DNA of 64,000 nt, from NCBI GenBank assembly GCA_963753725.1, contig CAVWDI010000001.1, positions 372,001-436,000 of the forward strand, written 5' to 3'. Below are positions 59,601-64,000 of the stretch, piece by piece. Position numbers and translations under genes: made by a program. Source of the DNA: CAVWDI01 sp963753725 (GTDB taxonomy: Bacteria; Chloroflexota; Anaerolineae; Anaerolineales; UBA4823). Numbering within the stretch: the first letter of the stretch is position 1; each line of letters opens with the position of its first letter. The notes under the pieces were generated by a model that saw only the letters and a list, made by a program, of their open reading frames with translations, was not told the DNA's origin and did not search any database.

Positions 59601-60264
59601 TTCTGTCTTCAACCACGGTCCTTCTGACGCTCAGGACGTGGTCATCAGCGACACCCTGCCCGCTGGCGTGACCTTCAATCCCTCCAGCGGATGTACTGAG
59701 AGTGCGGGTACCGTCACCTGCGGTCCATCCACCGTCCCGGCCGGGTCTTCCGTCGAGTACACCATTTCGGTAACCGTCAATAACAACCTCCAGCCCGGCA
59801 CCAGCCTTGAAAACAGTGCTGTCGTTTCAAGCAATACGGATGATCCCAGGAGCACCAATAACTCGGATACTGCTGACACCTCCATCGTCGGTGAAGCCGA
59901 TCTGGAAGTCACCAAGGACTGCCCGGACAGCGTCACCGCCGGTGAGGACATCACCTGCACCGTCACTGTCACCAACCACGGCCCATCCACTTCCCAGGAC
60001 GTGGATGTCAAAGATATCCTGCCGCCCGGCGTATCCTTCGTCGACGGCACTGCTTCCCGCAGGGCACCTGCGTCAGCGGCATCTGCCAGCTGGGCGACCT
60101 GGCGTGTTGACATCACCGTCACCATCCAGATCACTGGCACTGTCGGCAGCGATGTGCTGCCCGGCACGCCTCACCAACACCGCCGAAGCCTTCAGCGATA
60201 CCCCAGATCCTGGGCAGTATCCCAACAGCGACAGCGACACCTTCAACGTCACCATCCTGGATGA
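47641..60264 (+). CDS. Giant surface protein, main intact frame: GEVED domain and about 35 DUF11/DUF7507 modules
   Basis: 4207 codons without a stop. The GTG at 47641 is not a true start. Order: two DUF11 modules, a GEVED domain ('DFGDAPDPTYPTLLVSNGA', 'NAWIDFNANGSWADPGEQI', 'GLAPDGEVEDYQVEL', about 48440-48940), one more DUF11, then DUF7507-type modules of about 110 residues to about 56900. These carry two Cys each ('D..CSPV' and 'W.Y.C') and a Ca-loop-like 'D.NGNG.L..GE'. After 56900 come Cys-poorer DUF11 modules ('ADLEVSKDC', 'VTVTKVDLKDPV', 'DLSISKDDQSEPV'). No Lys-rich or catalytic domain appears. The frame is lost by indels near 60056, 60105 and 60165, so its last 70 codons are not the true sequence. 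Strongly acidic, Thr/Asp/Val-rich, extracellular. Confidence 0.8.
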   Translation: MDSNEVENPVYSTPVLTATKQNDPTASVIAGQQIDYTITITNTGNMTATGVTVDDVVPVHTNYLSCSPAPCSESGGTITWTGLTITTSTPQTVSFSVTVADPLPSSVSEILNTATVNYTSYASWDDQAGSPTTADTNQVQNDIRRLEISKTLVDPPSGSAPVAGTAVFQVVVTNSGTSIFPSWTLTDTYDTACMTYVSADVTPDSTTPLTWSDPPALNPGDTFTVNLTFSTDNADPDCENVAAIEGIDEYGLPFGPVDDNDFVEITALDFGDAPDPTYPTLLVSNGARHINSGLHMGAALDIEPDGQPDPAAMGDDMNILYPGVPYPPGDEDGVIFLAPLLIGQLIPVDVVANGPGLLNAWIDFNANGSWADPGEQIFVDQPLVTGPNNLSFTVPGSVSPNLTFARFRFSTAGGLTYTGLAPDGEVEDYQVELLPSEVGISVTKELVAPPGGVAYVGDSVFFTITVQNTGDTLINSWTLTDTYNTGCMTMIDASVAPDAGYVSPVVWTSPQSLAPAGDTGDSWTVTLEFTAVNPNPACLNDAEVAGTDIYGQPVGPLYDDAQVWITDPDIAVQKSANPTTILGGDAVQYTYLVTNPGDVPLSGVVLTDTHCSPVIGPDPAGDVNFNGLLDPGEIWSYQCTTTLQTDTTNTATASGQPSDFQGQPLPDIDRVQATDTADVDVVAPGIDLVKTADPDIVYINGTTTYTFTVENTGDTDLYPVDLTDVTGVCTSISGPSGDGGTPNVLDQGETWTFTCVSVPLTSDTTNLASVTGTPSTGTTPLGLPDVSDSDTADVNVIDPGINLEKSVSPTLINPGEDVVYTFLVSNTGDDPLTNIILTDPNCQPGSTPDSGDNGNGILDLGETWVYTCTKQNVTADTPNTAIVQGTDSKGGTETDTATAFVDVINPGLQVSKVADPTTIYAGDSVTYTYQVTNTGDAPLSLIVIVDNWCSPVDYLSGDDGNDLLDPGEVWNFECSTTLSQDTTNIITVSALDPLQQPLQDQASADVNVINPVINVEKSADRTVVQAPDNTVVYTYVVTNPGDDPLTNVVVSDPDCSTSITGPVKSPGNTDSILEPGEVWTYTCTMPVTQDTTNTITASGDDSKGNPVSDTNSETVNVVDPSINVEKNVDSTDILAGGSVLYTYDVTNTGDSDVPLTGVNVIDNKCAPVYYVSGDTNGNGWLEVGETWQYQCSTTLPAGETINTVTASGQPSDEQGLPLPGIPPVSDTDQETVNAYTPSIALEKTADPDIVYINGTTTYTFTVENTGDTDLYPVDLTDVTGVCTSISGPSGDGGTPNVLDQGETWTFTCVSVPLTSDTTNLASVTGTPSTGTTPLGLPDVSDSDTADVNVIDPGINLEKSVSPTLINPGEDVVYTFLVSNTGDDPLTNIILTDPNCQPGSTPDSGDNGNGILDPGETWVYTCTKQNVTADTPNTAIVQGTDSKGGTETDTATAFVDVINPGLQVSKVADPTTIYAGDSVTYTYTVDNTGDAPLSLVVVVDNWCSPVTYVSGDTNTDDLLDPDEVWTFECSTSLQQDTTNIITVSALDPLQQPLQDQASADVNVINPEILVEKSVDRTIVLPSTSIEYTYLVTNIGDDPLTNIIVDDPDCQPDQQAGTLNPGETWTYVCSTVVDDDVTNIVTASGEDSKGGTVNDTDSETVDVVDPSINVDKNVDNSDILAGGSVLYTYDVTNTGDSDVPLTGVNVIDNKCAPVYYVSGDTNGNGWLEVGETWQYQCTTALPAGETINTVTATGQPSDDQGLPLPGIPPVSDTDTETVDAYTPSIALQKIADPETIYSGDTTTYTFTVENTGDTDLYPVNLTDATTVCTSIDGPFGDGGTPNVLDQGETWTFTCVSVQLTDDTTNLASVTGTPSSGTTSLGLPDVEDSDTAFVDVIDADISIDKIPSAEKVLPGTTVTYLYNVTNTGSDPLTNVVVSDDQCSPLSEVSVAPDGILNPGQTWIYQCSQVLDADTTNVADVTAEDPLGGTVTDDDTEVVDVVIAGLQVDKSVDDPVIYSGDSVTYTYTVQNTGDDPIQNVVVSDDQCSPVNGPTGDTGSDGILEQGEVWTYICTTTLTEDTTNVVTVNGETELGTPVPPDQDSEKVNVINPLIQVIKSVDKTVVLPNGSVNYTYLVTNPGDDPLTSVSLSDDKCTSVTGPVHTVGNTDSILDPGEVWTYSCTTTLTEDTTNTATASGTDSNGGQVSNTDTADVDVVDPSLEITKSADKTVILPNGTVVYTYEVTNDGDTPLASVNVSDNRCAPVSYVSGDDGNGLLDPAETWTFTCTTSLAQDTTNTATASGQPSDDQGVPLPVPPVSDQAQETVDVVHPSIALEKTADPETIYSGDTTTYTFTVENTGDTDLYPVDLTDVTGVCTSINGPSGDGGTPNVLDQGETWTFTCVSVQLTDDTTNLASVTGTPSTGTTPLGLPDVEDSDTAFVDVIDADISIDKIPSAEKVLPGTTVTYLYNVTNTGSDPLTNVVVSDDQCSPLSEVSVAPDGILNPGQTWIYQCSQVLDADTTNVADVTAEDPLGGTVTDSDTEVVDVVIAGLQVDKSVDDPVVYSGDTVTYTYTVQNTGEDPIQNVVVSDDQCSPVTGPDYTVGNSDSLLEQGEVWTYTCTTTLTEDTTNVVTVNGETELGTPVPPDQDSEKVNVINPLIQVIKSANKTVVLPNGSVNYTYVVSNPGDDPLTSVSLSDDKCTSVTGPVHTVGNTNSILDPGEVWTYSCTTTLTEDTTNTATASGTDSNGGQVSNTDTADVDVVDPSLEITKSADKTVILPNGTVVYTYEVTNDGDTPLASVNVSDNRCAPVSYVSGDDGNGLLDPAETWTFTCTTSLAQDTTNTATASGQPSDEQGVPLPVPPVTDQAQETVDVVHPNIQIVKTADPVTIYSGDPVLYTYEVTNIGDVDLSPVVVTDTHCSPVQLQGVDTKLDVGETWIYTCSANPTEDTTNTATAVGNPSDDSGASLGLPPVEDTDTAFVDVINPAMQVIKTPSTAQAAVGESIIYLYEVSNTGDAPLDNVVLTDDKCSPVNLLTGDANGLLDPGQTWVYRCEYTVLDTDTDPLENLATVSATDPLGGPVGDTDTASVEILILADLVVEKSATPTTFAGGAIEYIVTVTNLGPSSADNVIVTDTLPVDVAFVSAAGCTHDGSPNGGDVTCVVPSLAADASTSFTINVTADSDLLPGASLENTVIVTSETPDPDPTNNQDDADTSIVGEADLEVSKDCTPDSVNAGEDIVCTITLTNHGPSTSRDVDVKDILPPGVTFVDGSADQGACVSGICQLGDAPVNVGDPITIQITGNVGSDVLPGSLTNTAEAFSDTPDPGQYPNSDSDTFNVTILDDVTVTKVDLKDPVAPTEGLLYEIVVSNNGPSDSQNVVVSDTLDPNVTFSSASLGCLHDGSPSGGVVTCSVATLPAGESRTFLIGVTVNDVDVAQVPTLTNNVSAVSDTDQTPASDSETTTVETPIGPVSDLSISKDDQSEPVLAGENVTYDITVTNNGPSVATNVRVLELVPAGTTALSLTASNPDADDEDCSLGGSCYLGTMQVGTVATITVVLQVNPDFQGSSLTNTASVSADQADDDPSDNIASDDTAITTEADLSIEKVDLTDPVYAGDVLLYQISISNSGPSDAQAVVVTDTVPTNTTFSGASPECSLSSGDVVCSLPSLAAGASRSFWVEVRVNEDVPDGNLISNTATVDSDTEDPIGGDNTDFTSTTVYQPDLNPTDLVISKDSSPDPVTAGENLTYNLTVTNNGPAVASNVLVVDALPSGVTFVSADASQGICNSGVTCDLGDLAVSASATITIVVSVDSDQVDNIINLARVSASNPDPVPDNETSEITQVDEEANLDVTKTSDPAVATPGASLSYEILVSNSGPSDAQSVVVTDTLPVELEGVSFSPSQGSCSISTTTLTCNLGAIPAGESATVSIIGTVSSDASGSITNAVVVSSDTPDPDGDGPTVDLVTQVSPSADLEMSKSAPATAQAGTTITYTVSVFNHGPSDAQDVVISDTLPAGVTFNPSSGCTESAGTVTCGPSTVPAGSSVEYTISVTVNNNLQPGTSLENSAVVSSNTDDPRSTNNSDTADTSIVGEADLEVTKDCPDSVTAGEDITCTVTVTNHGPSTSQDVDVKDILPPGVSFVDGTASRRAPASAASASWATWRVDITVTIQITGTVGSDVLPGTPHQHRRSLQRYPRSWAVSQQRQRHLQRHHPG
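49690..56250 (+). repeat. Four tandem five-module higher-order repeats of about 1.64 kb
   Basis: Units begin near 49690, 51346, 52977 and 54611, with a partial fifth at 56251; spacing is 1632-1659 bases, a whole number of codons. Each unit has five different DUF7507-type modules in fixed order, opening with 'TADP..IY' + 'TTTYTFTVENTGDTDLYP'. Units I and II share long near-identical DNA in modules 1-3 (for example 49717-50450 with 51376-52109), and units III and IV in modules 2-5 (for example 53331-54600 with 54966-56240). Confidence 0.85.
57258..58764 (+). repeat. 1.5-kb near-identical direct repeat, copy 1 (copy 2 at 62494-64000)
   Basis: Constant offset of 5236 bases throughout; the two copies differ at only about four positions that I noticed (around 57533-57538 and 57572). 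The repeat may be longer, since copy 2 reaches the window edge. Confidence 0.85.
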
Positions 60265-61987
60265 CGTAACCGTCACCAAGGTCGACCTGAAAGACCCCGT
60301 CGCTCCCCTCGAAGGCTTGCTGTACGAGATCGTGGTCTCCAACAACGGCCCCTCTGATTCCCAGAACGTGGTCGTCAGCGACACCCTCGATCCCAACGTG
60401 ACCTTCTCCTCCGCCAGTCTCGGCTGCCTGCACGACGGCAGTCCCTCCGGCGGCGTGGTCACCTGCTCTGTGGCGACACTGCCCGCAGGCGAGAGCCGCA
60501 CCTTCCTGATCGGCGTCACCGTCAACGATGTCGATGTCGCTCAAGTGCCGACACTCACCAACAACGTCAGCGCCGTCAGCGACACTGACCAGACCCCCGA
60601 CACCGACAGCGAGACCACCACGGTCGAAACACCTATCGGCCCGGTCTCTGACCTGTCCATCTCCAAAGACGACCAGTCTGAACCCGTCCTGGCTGGCGAG
60701 AATGTCACCTACGACATCACCGTCACCAACAACGGCCCCTCCGTGGCCACCAACGTGCGCGTGCTCGAACTCGTCCCGGCCGGAACCACCGCCCTCAGCC
60801 TGACGGCCTCCAACCCGGATGCCGACGATGAAGACTGCTCCCTGGGCGGCTCCTGCTACCTGGGCACCATGCAGGTCGGTACCGTCGCTACCATCACCGT
60901 CGTCCTGCAGGTCAACCCTGACTTCCAGGGCAGTTCCCTGACCAATACCGCCTCCGTCTCCGCCGACCAGGCGGATGACGATCCATCCGACAACATCGCC
61001 TCCGATGACACCGCAATTACTACGGAAGCCGACCTGTCCATCGAAAAGGTCGACCTGACCGACCCAGTTATCGCCGGTGAGGTCCTGCTCTACCAGATCC
61101 AGGTCACCAACAATGGTCCTTCGGATGCACAGAACGTGGTCATCAGCGATACCATCCCGACCGAATCCGTCTTCGTTGGCGCCTCGCCTGGCTGTTCAGA
61201 AATCAGCACAGGCCTGGTGGAATGCACCTTCCCGGTCATCCCGGCCGGTCACAGTGAATCGGTGCTGCTCGAGGTGCGCGTCAATGCTGGTACCCCAGAC
61301 GGCACCACCATATACAACAACGCCAGCGTCTCCAGCGATACCGACGATCCCGATGACGGCAACAACACAACAGTACCAACGGAAACGATTGCCAACCAGG
61401 ATAACGATAACCCCACCGACCTGGTGATCAGCAAACAGGCGTCATCCGACCCGGTCACCGCTGGTGAGAACCTGACCTACTACCTGACCGTCACCAACAA
61501 CGGCCCGGCCGTCGCTTCCAACGTCCAGGTGGTCGATGCCCTGCCGTCCGGCGTGACCCTCGTCAGCGCAGACGCCTCTCAAGGCATCTGCAACAACGGC
61601 ATCACCTGTGACCTGGGCGACCTGGCTGTTTCCGCCAGCGCCTATATCACCATCGTCGTAACCGTCGATAGCGACCAGCTCACGGCTATCAATAACGTCG
61701 CCCGTGTCTCCGCTTCTAACCCCGATCCGGTACCCGACAATGAGGCCAATGTGATCACACAGGTGGAGACCTCCGCTGACCTGGATGTCACCAAGTCCGC
61801 TGATCCTTCCGTCGCCACCCCGGGCGCCAGCCTGTCCTACGAGATCCTGGTCTCCAACAGCGGTCCTTCCGCTGCGGAGAACGTACAGGTTGTCGATAAT
61901 TACCCAGAAGCGCTCAATAATGTGGTGGTGACCTCAAGCAATGGAACCTGTTCTCTGAATCCACTCCTTAGATCAAGTTGTTTGTAA
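60165..61987 (+). CDS. Giant surface protein, continuation (DUF11 modules, second frame)
   Basis: After the indels at 60056-60165 the chain continues in this frame ('NTAEAFSDTPDPGQYPNSD', 'DVTVTKVDLKDPVAPLEG'). It holds the rest of seven-module unit B: 'VSDLSISKDDQSEPVLAGEN', 'ADLSIEKVDLTDPVIAGEVL', 'PTDLVISKQASSDPVTAGEN', 'ADLDVTKSADPSVATPGAS'. The open frame can be traced back to 59807, but that upstream part is a shadow of the main frame. It ends at TAA 61985-61987, produced by an indel near 61970: the other frame reads on as 'DQVVCNIDLIDANETVVIS'. Confidence 0.7.
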
Positions 61988-62450
61988 TATTGACCTAATT
62001 GATGCAAACGAGACCGTGGTTATTTCGCTGGTAGGAATCGTGGATAGCGGCACCACTGCAACAAGCATACAAAATGGCGTGATCGTGACCAGCGACACAC
62101 CCGATCCCGATGGAGAGGGACCCAGTGATACGGTCGATACAACCGTAACACCTTCTGCTGACCTGGAGATGTCCAAGTCAGCCCCCGCTACAGCTCAAGC
62201 TGGTGCAACTATTGACTACACCGTTTCTGCCTTCAACCACGGGCCTTCTGACGCCCAAAATGTGGTCATCAGCGACACCCTCCCGGCTGAGGTGACCTTC
62301 AATCCCTCCAGCGGATGTTCGGAGAGTGGCGGCGTGGTCACCTGCGGTCCGACCACCGTCTCAGCAGGTACTTCGGTTGAGTACACCATTTCCGTAACCG
62401 TCAACAACAACGTCCAGCCTGGCACCAGCCTGGAGAACAGCGCCGTGTTT
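61970..62450 (+). CDS. Giant surface protein, continuation (third frame)
   Basis: Carries the end of one DUF11 module ('VVISLVGIVDSGTTATSIQ', 'GVIVTSDTPDPDGEGP') and a whole 'ADLEMSKSAPATAQAG' module with 'TFNPSSGCSESGGVVTCGP'. The frame remains open to 62660, but after about 62445 a missing base ('SAV' then 'FPAIL' in place of 'VSSDTDDP') turns it into a shadow. This is the last module of unit B. Confidence 0.65.
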
Positions 62451-64000
62451 CCAGCGATACTGACGATCCCAAGTCCACCAACAACTCGGACACCGCCGAC
62501 ACCTCCATCGTCGGCGAAGCCGATCTGGAAGTCAGCAAGGACTGCACCCCCGACAGCGTCAACGCCGGTGAGGACATCGTTTGCACCATCACCCTCACCA
62601 ACCACGGCCCATCCACTTCAAGAGATGTGGATGTCAAAGATATCCTCCCGCCGGGTGTAACCTTCGTCGACGGCTCCGCTGACCAGGGCGCCTGCGTCAG
62701 CGGCATCTGCCAGCTGGGTGATGCGCCCGTCAATGTCGGTGATCCCATCACCATCCAGATCACCGGCACCGTCGGCAGTGACGTGCTGCCCGGCAGCCTC
62801 ACCAACACCACTGAAGCCTTCAGCGATACCCCAGATCCTGGGCAGTATCCCAACAGCGACAGCGACACCTTCAACGTCACCATCCTGGATGACGTAACCG
62901 TCACCAAGGTCGACCTGAAAGACCCCGTCGCTCCCACCGAAGGCTTGCTGTACGAGATTGTGGTCTCCAACAACGGCCCCTCTGATTCCCAGAACGTGGT
63001 CGTCAGCGACACCCTCGATCCCAACGTGACCTTCTCCTCCGCCAGTCTCGGCTGCCTGCACGACGGCAGTCCCTCCGGCGGCGTGGTCACCTGCTCTGTG
63101 GCGACACTGCCCGCAGGCGAGAGCCGCACCTTCCTGATCGGCGTCACCGTCAACGATGTCGATGTCGCTCAAGTGCCGACACTCACCAACAACGTCAGCG
63201 CCGTCAGCGACACGGACCAGACCCCGGCCAGCGACAGCGAGACCACCACGGTCGAAACACCTATCGGCCCGGTCTCTGACCTGTCCATCTCCAAAGACGA
63301 CCAGTCTGAACCCGTCCTGGCTGGCGAGAATGTCACCTACGACATCACCGTCACCAACAACGGCCCCTCCGTGGCCACCAACGTGCGCGTGCTCGAACTC
63401 GTCCCGGCCGGAACCACCGCCCTCAGCCTGACGGCCTCCAACCCGGATGCCGACGATGAAGACTGCTCCCTGGGCGGCTCCTGCTACCTGGGCACCATGC
63501 AGGTCGGCACCGTCGCTACCATCACCGTCGTCCTGCAGGTCAACCCTGACTTCCAGGGCAGTTCCCTGACCAATACCGCCTCCGTCTCCGCCGACCAGGC
63601 GGATGACGATCCATCCGACAACATCGCCTCCGATGACACCGCAATTACTACGGAAGCCGACCTGTCCATCGAAAAGGTCGACCTGACCGACCCGGTTTAT
63701 GCTGGCGATGTACTGCTCTACCAGATCAGCATCTCCAACAGCGGTCCCTCGGACGCACAGGCTGTGGTTGTAACCGACACGGTACCCACCAACACCACCT
63801 TCTCAGGCGCCTCGCCTGAATGCAGTCTTTCCAGCGGCGATGTGGTCTGCAGCCTGCCCAGCTTAGCTGCCGGCGCCAGCCGCTCCTTCTGGGTCGAAGT
63901 CCGTGTGAATGAAGATGTCCCGGATGGAAATCTGATCTCTAACACAGCCACTGTGGACAGCGACACGGAAGATCCGATTGGTGGTGACAACACCGACTTT
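62445..64000 (+). CDS. Giant surface protein, continuation to the window edge (unit C)
   Basis: Open frame from the indel at 62445 to the end of the window, about 518 codons, no stop. It holds 'ADLEVSKDCTPDSVNAGED', 'TVTKVDLKDPVAPTEGLLY', 'DLSISKDDQSEPVLAGENV' and the start of 'ADLSIEKVDLTDPVYAGDV'. From 62494 on it is nearly identical in DNA to 57258-58764. The C-terminus and any cell-wall anchor lie beyond the window. Confidence 0.75.
62494..64000 (+). repeat. 1.5-kb near-identical direct repeat, copy 2
   Basis: Matches 57258-58764 without gaps. Unit B (59871-61060) is related to both, but its fourth module differs, so copies 1 and 2 are closer to each other than to their common neighbour. 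Confidence 0.85.

Larger units (their letters stand above)
41772..64000 (+). other. Giant repeat surface-protein locus (overview; continues past the window)
   Basis: One gene, at least 22.2 kb and more than 7,400 codons, is inferred because protein homology continues through every frame change and no other start signals intervene. Order: N-terminal membrane segments (41772-42141), N-terminal conserved domain (42138-43803), DUF11-like (43998-44513), two DNRLRE-type domains (44740-45940), DUF11 domains, GEVED domain (about 48440-48940), DUF7507/DUF11 arrays in five-module units (49690-56250), then DUF11 arrays in seven-module units (57258 to the end). Most modules begin with an 'I.V.K' strand and end in a 'DTA.V.V' strand. 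It is likely displayed on the cell surface as an adhesin or fibre; the C-terminus, which would show the anchoring mode, lies outside the window. The component pieces are listed separately. Confidence 0.75.
57258..64000 (+). repeat. Seven-module higher-order repeats of about 2.6 kb (units A, B and start of C)
   Basis: The phrase 'ADLEV(S/T)KDC' recurs at 57283, 59896 and 62519, spacing 2613 and 2623 bases. Each unit holds seven DUF11 modules in the same order. Unit C starts at 62494 and is cut by the window edge. Confidence 0.85.

Noticed and set aside
47641..60264. GTG at 47641 as a true gene start
   Set aside because: It is in the middle of a DUF11 stretch, without a ribosome site or signal peptide. 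The chain continues upstream through frame changes.
48000..62600. Many long open frames on the minus strand opposite the giant gene
   Set aside because: They are shadows of a GC-rich, repetitive coding sequence. They repeat at the same spacing as the plus-strand units, have no ribosome sites, and translate to low-complexity Ser/Thr/Gly strings.

Overview
The window reads like a chromosome segment of a Gram-positive-type (monoderm) bacterium of the phylum Chloroflexota, most likely an Anaerolineae-like lineage. This is inferred from gene content and not proven: an oversized SecA, an EF-G-2-like translation GTPase, a tandem pair of PPi-type phosphofructokinases, a split acyl-CoA mutase with MeaB, WD40 lipoproteins with Thr/Pro linkers, LysM wall proteins and a giant DUF11-repeat surface protein. 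No rRNA, tRNA, CRISPR array, prophage or transposase was recognised.

Layout. 1-5.4 kb: start of a peptide-type solute-binding lipoprotein, a LON-domain protein, then a signalling cluster (OmpR-type response regulator, membrane protein with three PDZ domains, sensor histidine kinase) broken by many single-base indels. 5.4-13.6 kb: EF-G-like GTPase, methyltransferase coupled to an AlkP-superfamily metalloenzyme, acyl-CoA mutase large subunit, two phosphofructokinases. 13.8-25.8 kb: housekeeping block (dnaE, secA, mutM, prs, meaB, B12-binding mutase subunit). 26-36 kb: a deleted BNR-repeat pseudogene, an L,D-transpeptidase with LysM, aspartate kinase, two WD40 proteins, a LysM/M23 peptidase and mutS2 interrupted by one in-frame amber codon. 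36-41.3 kb: accessory stretch with palindromes, two LysM proteins carrying Asp/Tyr/Cys-rich segments (the second heavily frameshifted) and a class IV aminotransferase. 41.8 kb to the window end: one giant surface-protein gene of more than 22 kb that runs off the right edge.

How the genes work together. The mutase large subunit (9.3 kb), the B12 subunit and MeaB (24.3-25.8 kb) form a complete adenosylcobalamin mutase with its chaperone. Its active-site residues match isobutyryl-CoA mutase better than methylmalonyl-CoA mutase. The two phosphofructokinases point to PPi-linked glycolysis. The LysM, YkuD and M23 proteins and the giant repeat protein make up an envelope-building set.

The giant protein has N-terminal membrane segments, an N-terminal conserved domain, two DNRLRE-type domains, a GEVED domain and dozens of DUF11/DUF7507-type modules. 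These are arranged as two nested higher-order repeats: five-module units of about 1.64 kb (49.7-56.3 kb), then seven-module units of about 2.6 kb (57.3-64 kb). Its DNA is visibly GC-richer than the rest of the window.

Caution: single-base indels are clustered (1.6-5.4, 38.6-39.9, 41.9-47.6 and 60-62.5 kb), while 4-kb housekeeping genes are intact. Protein homology continues across each indel, so sequencing or assembly error is at least as likely as gene decay.
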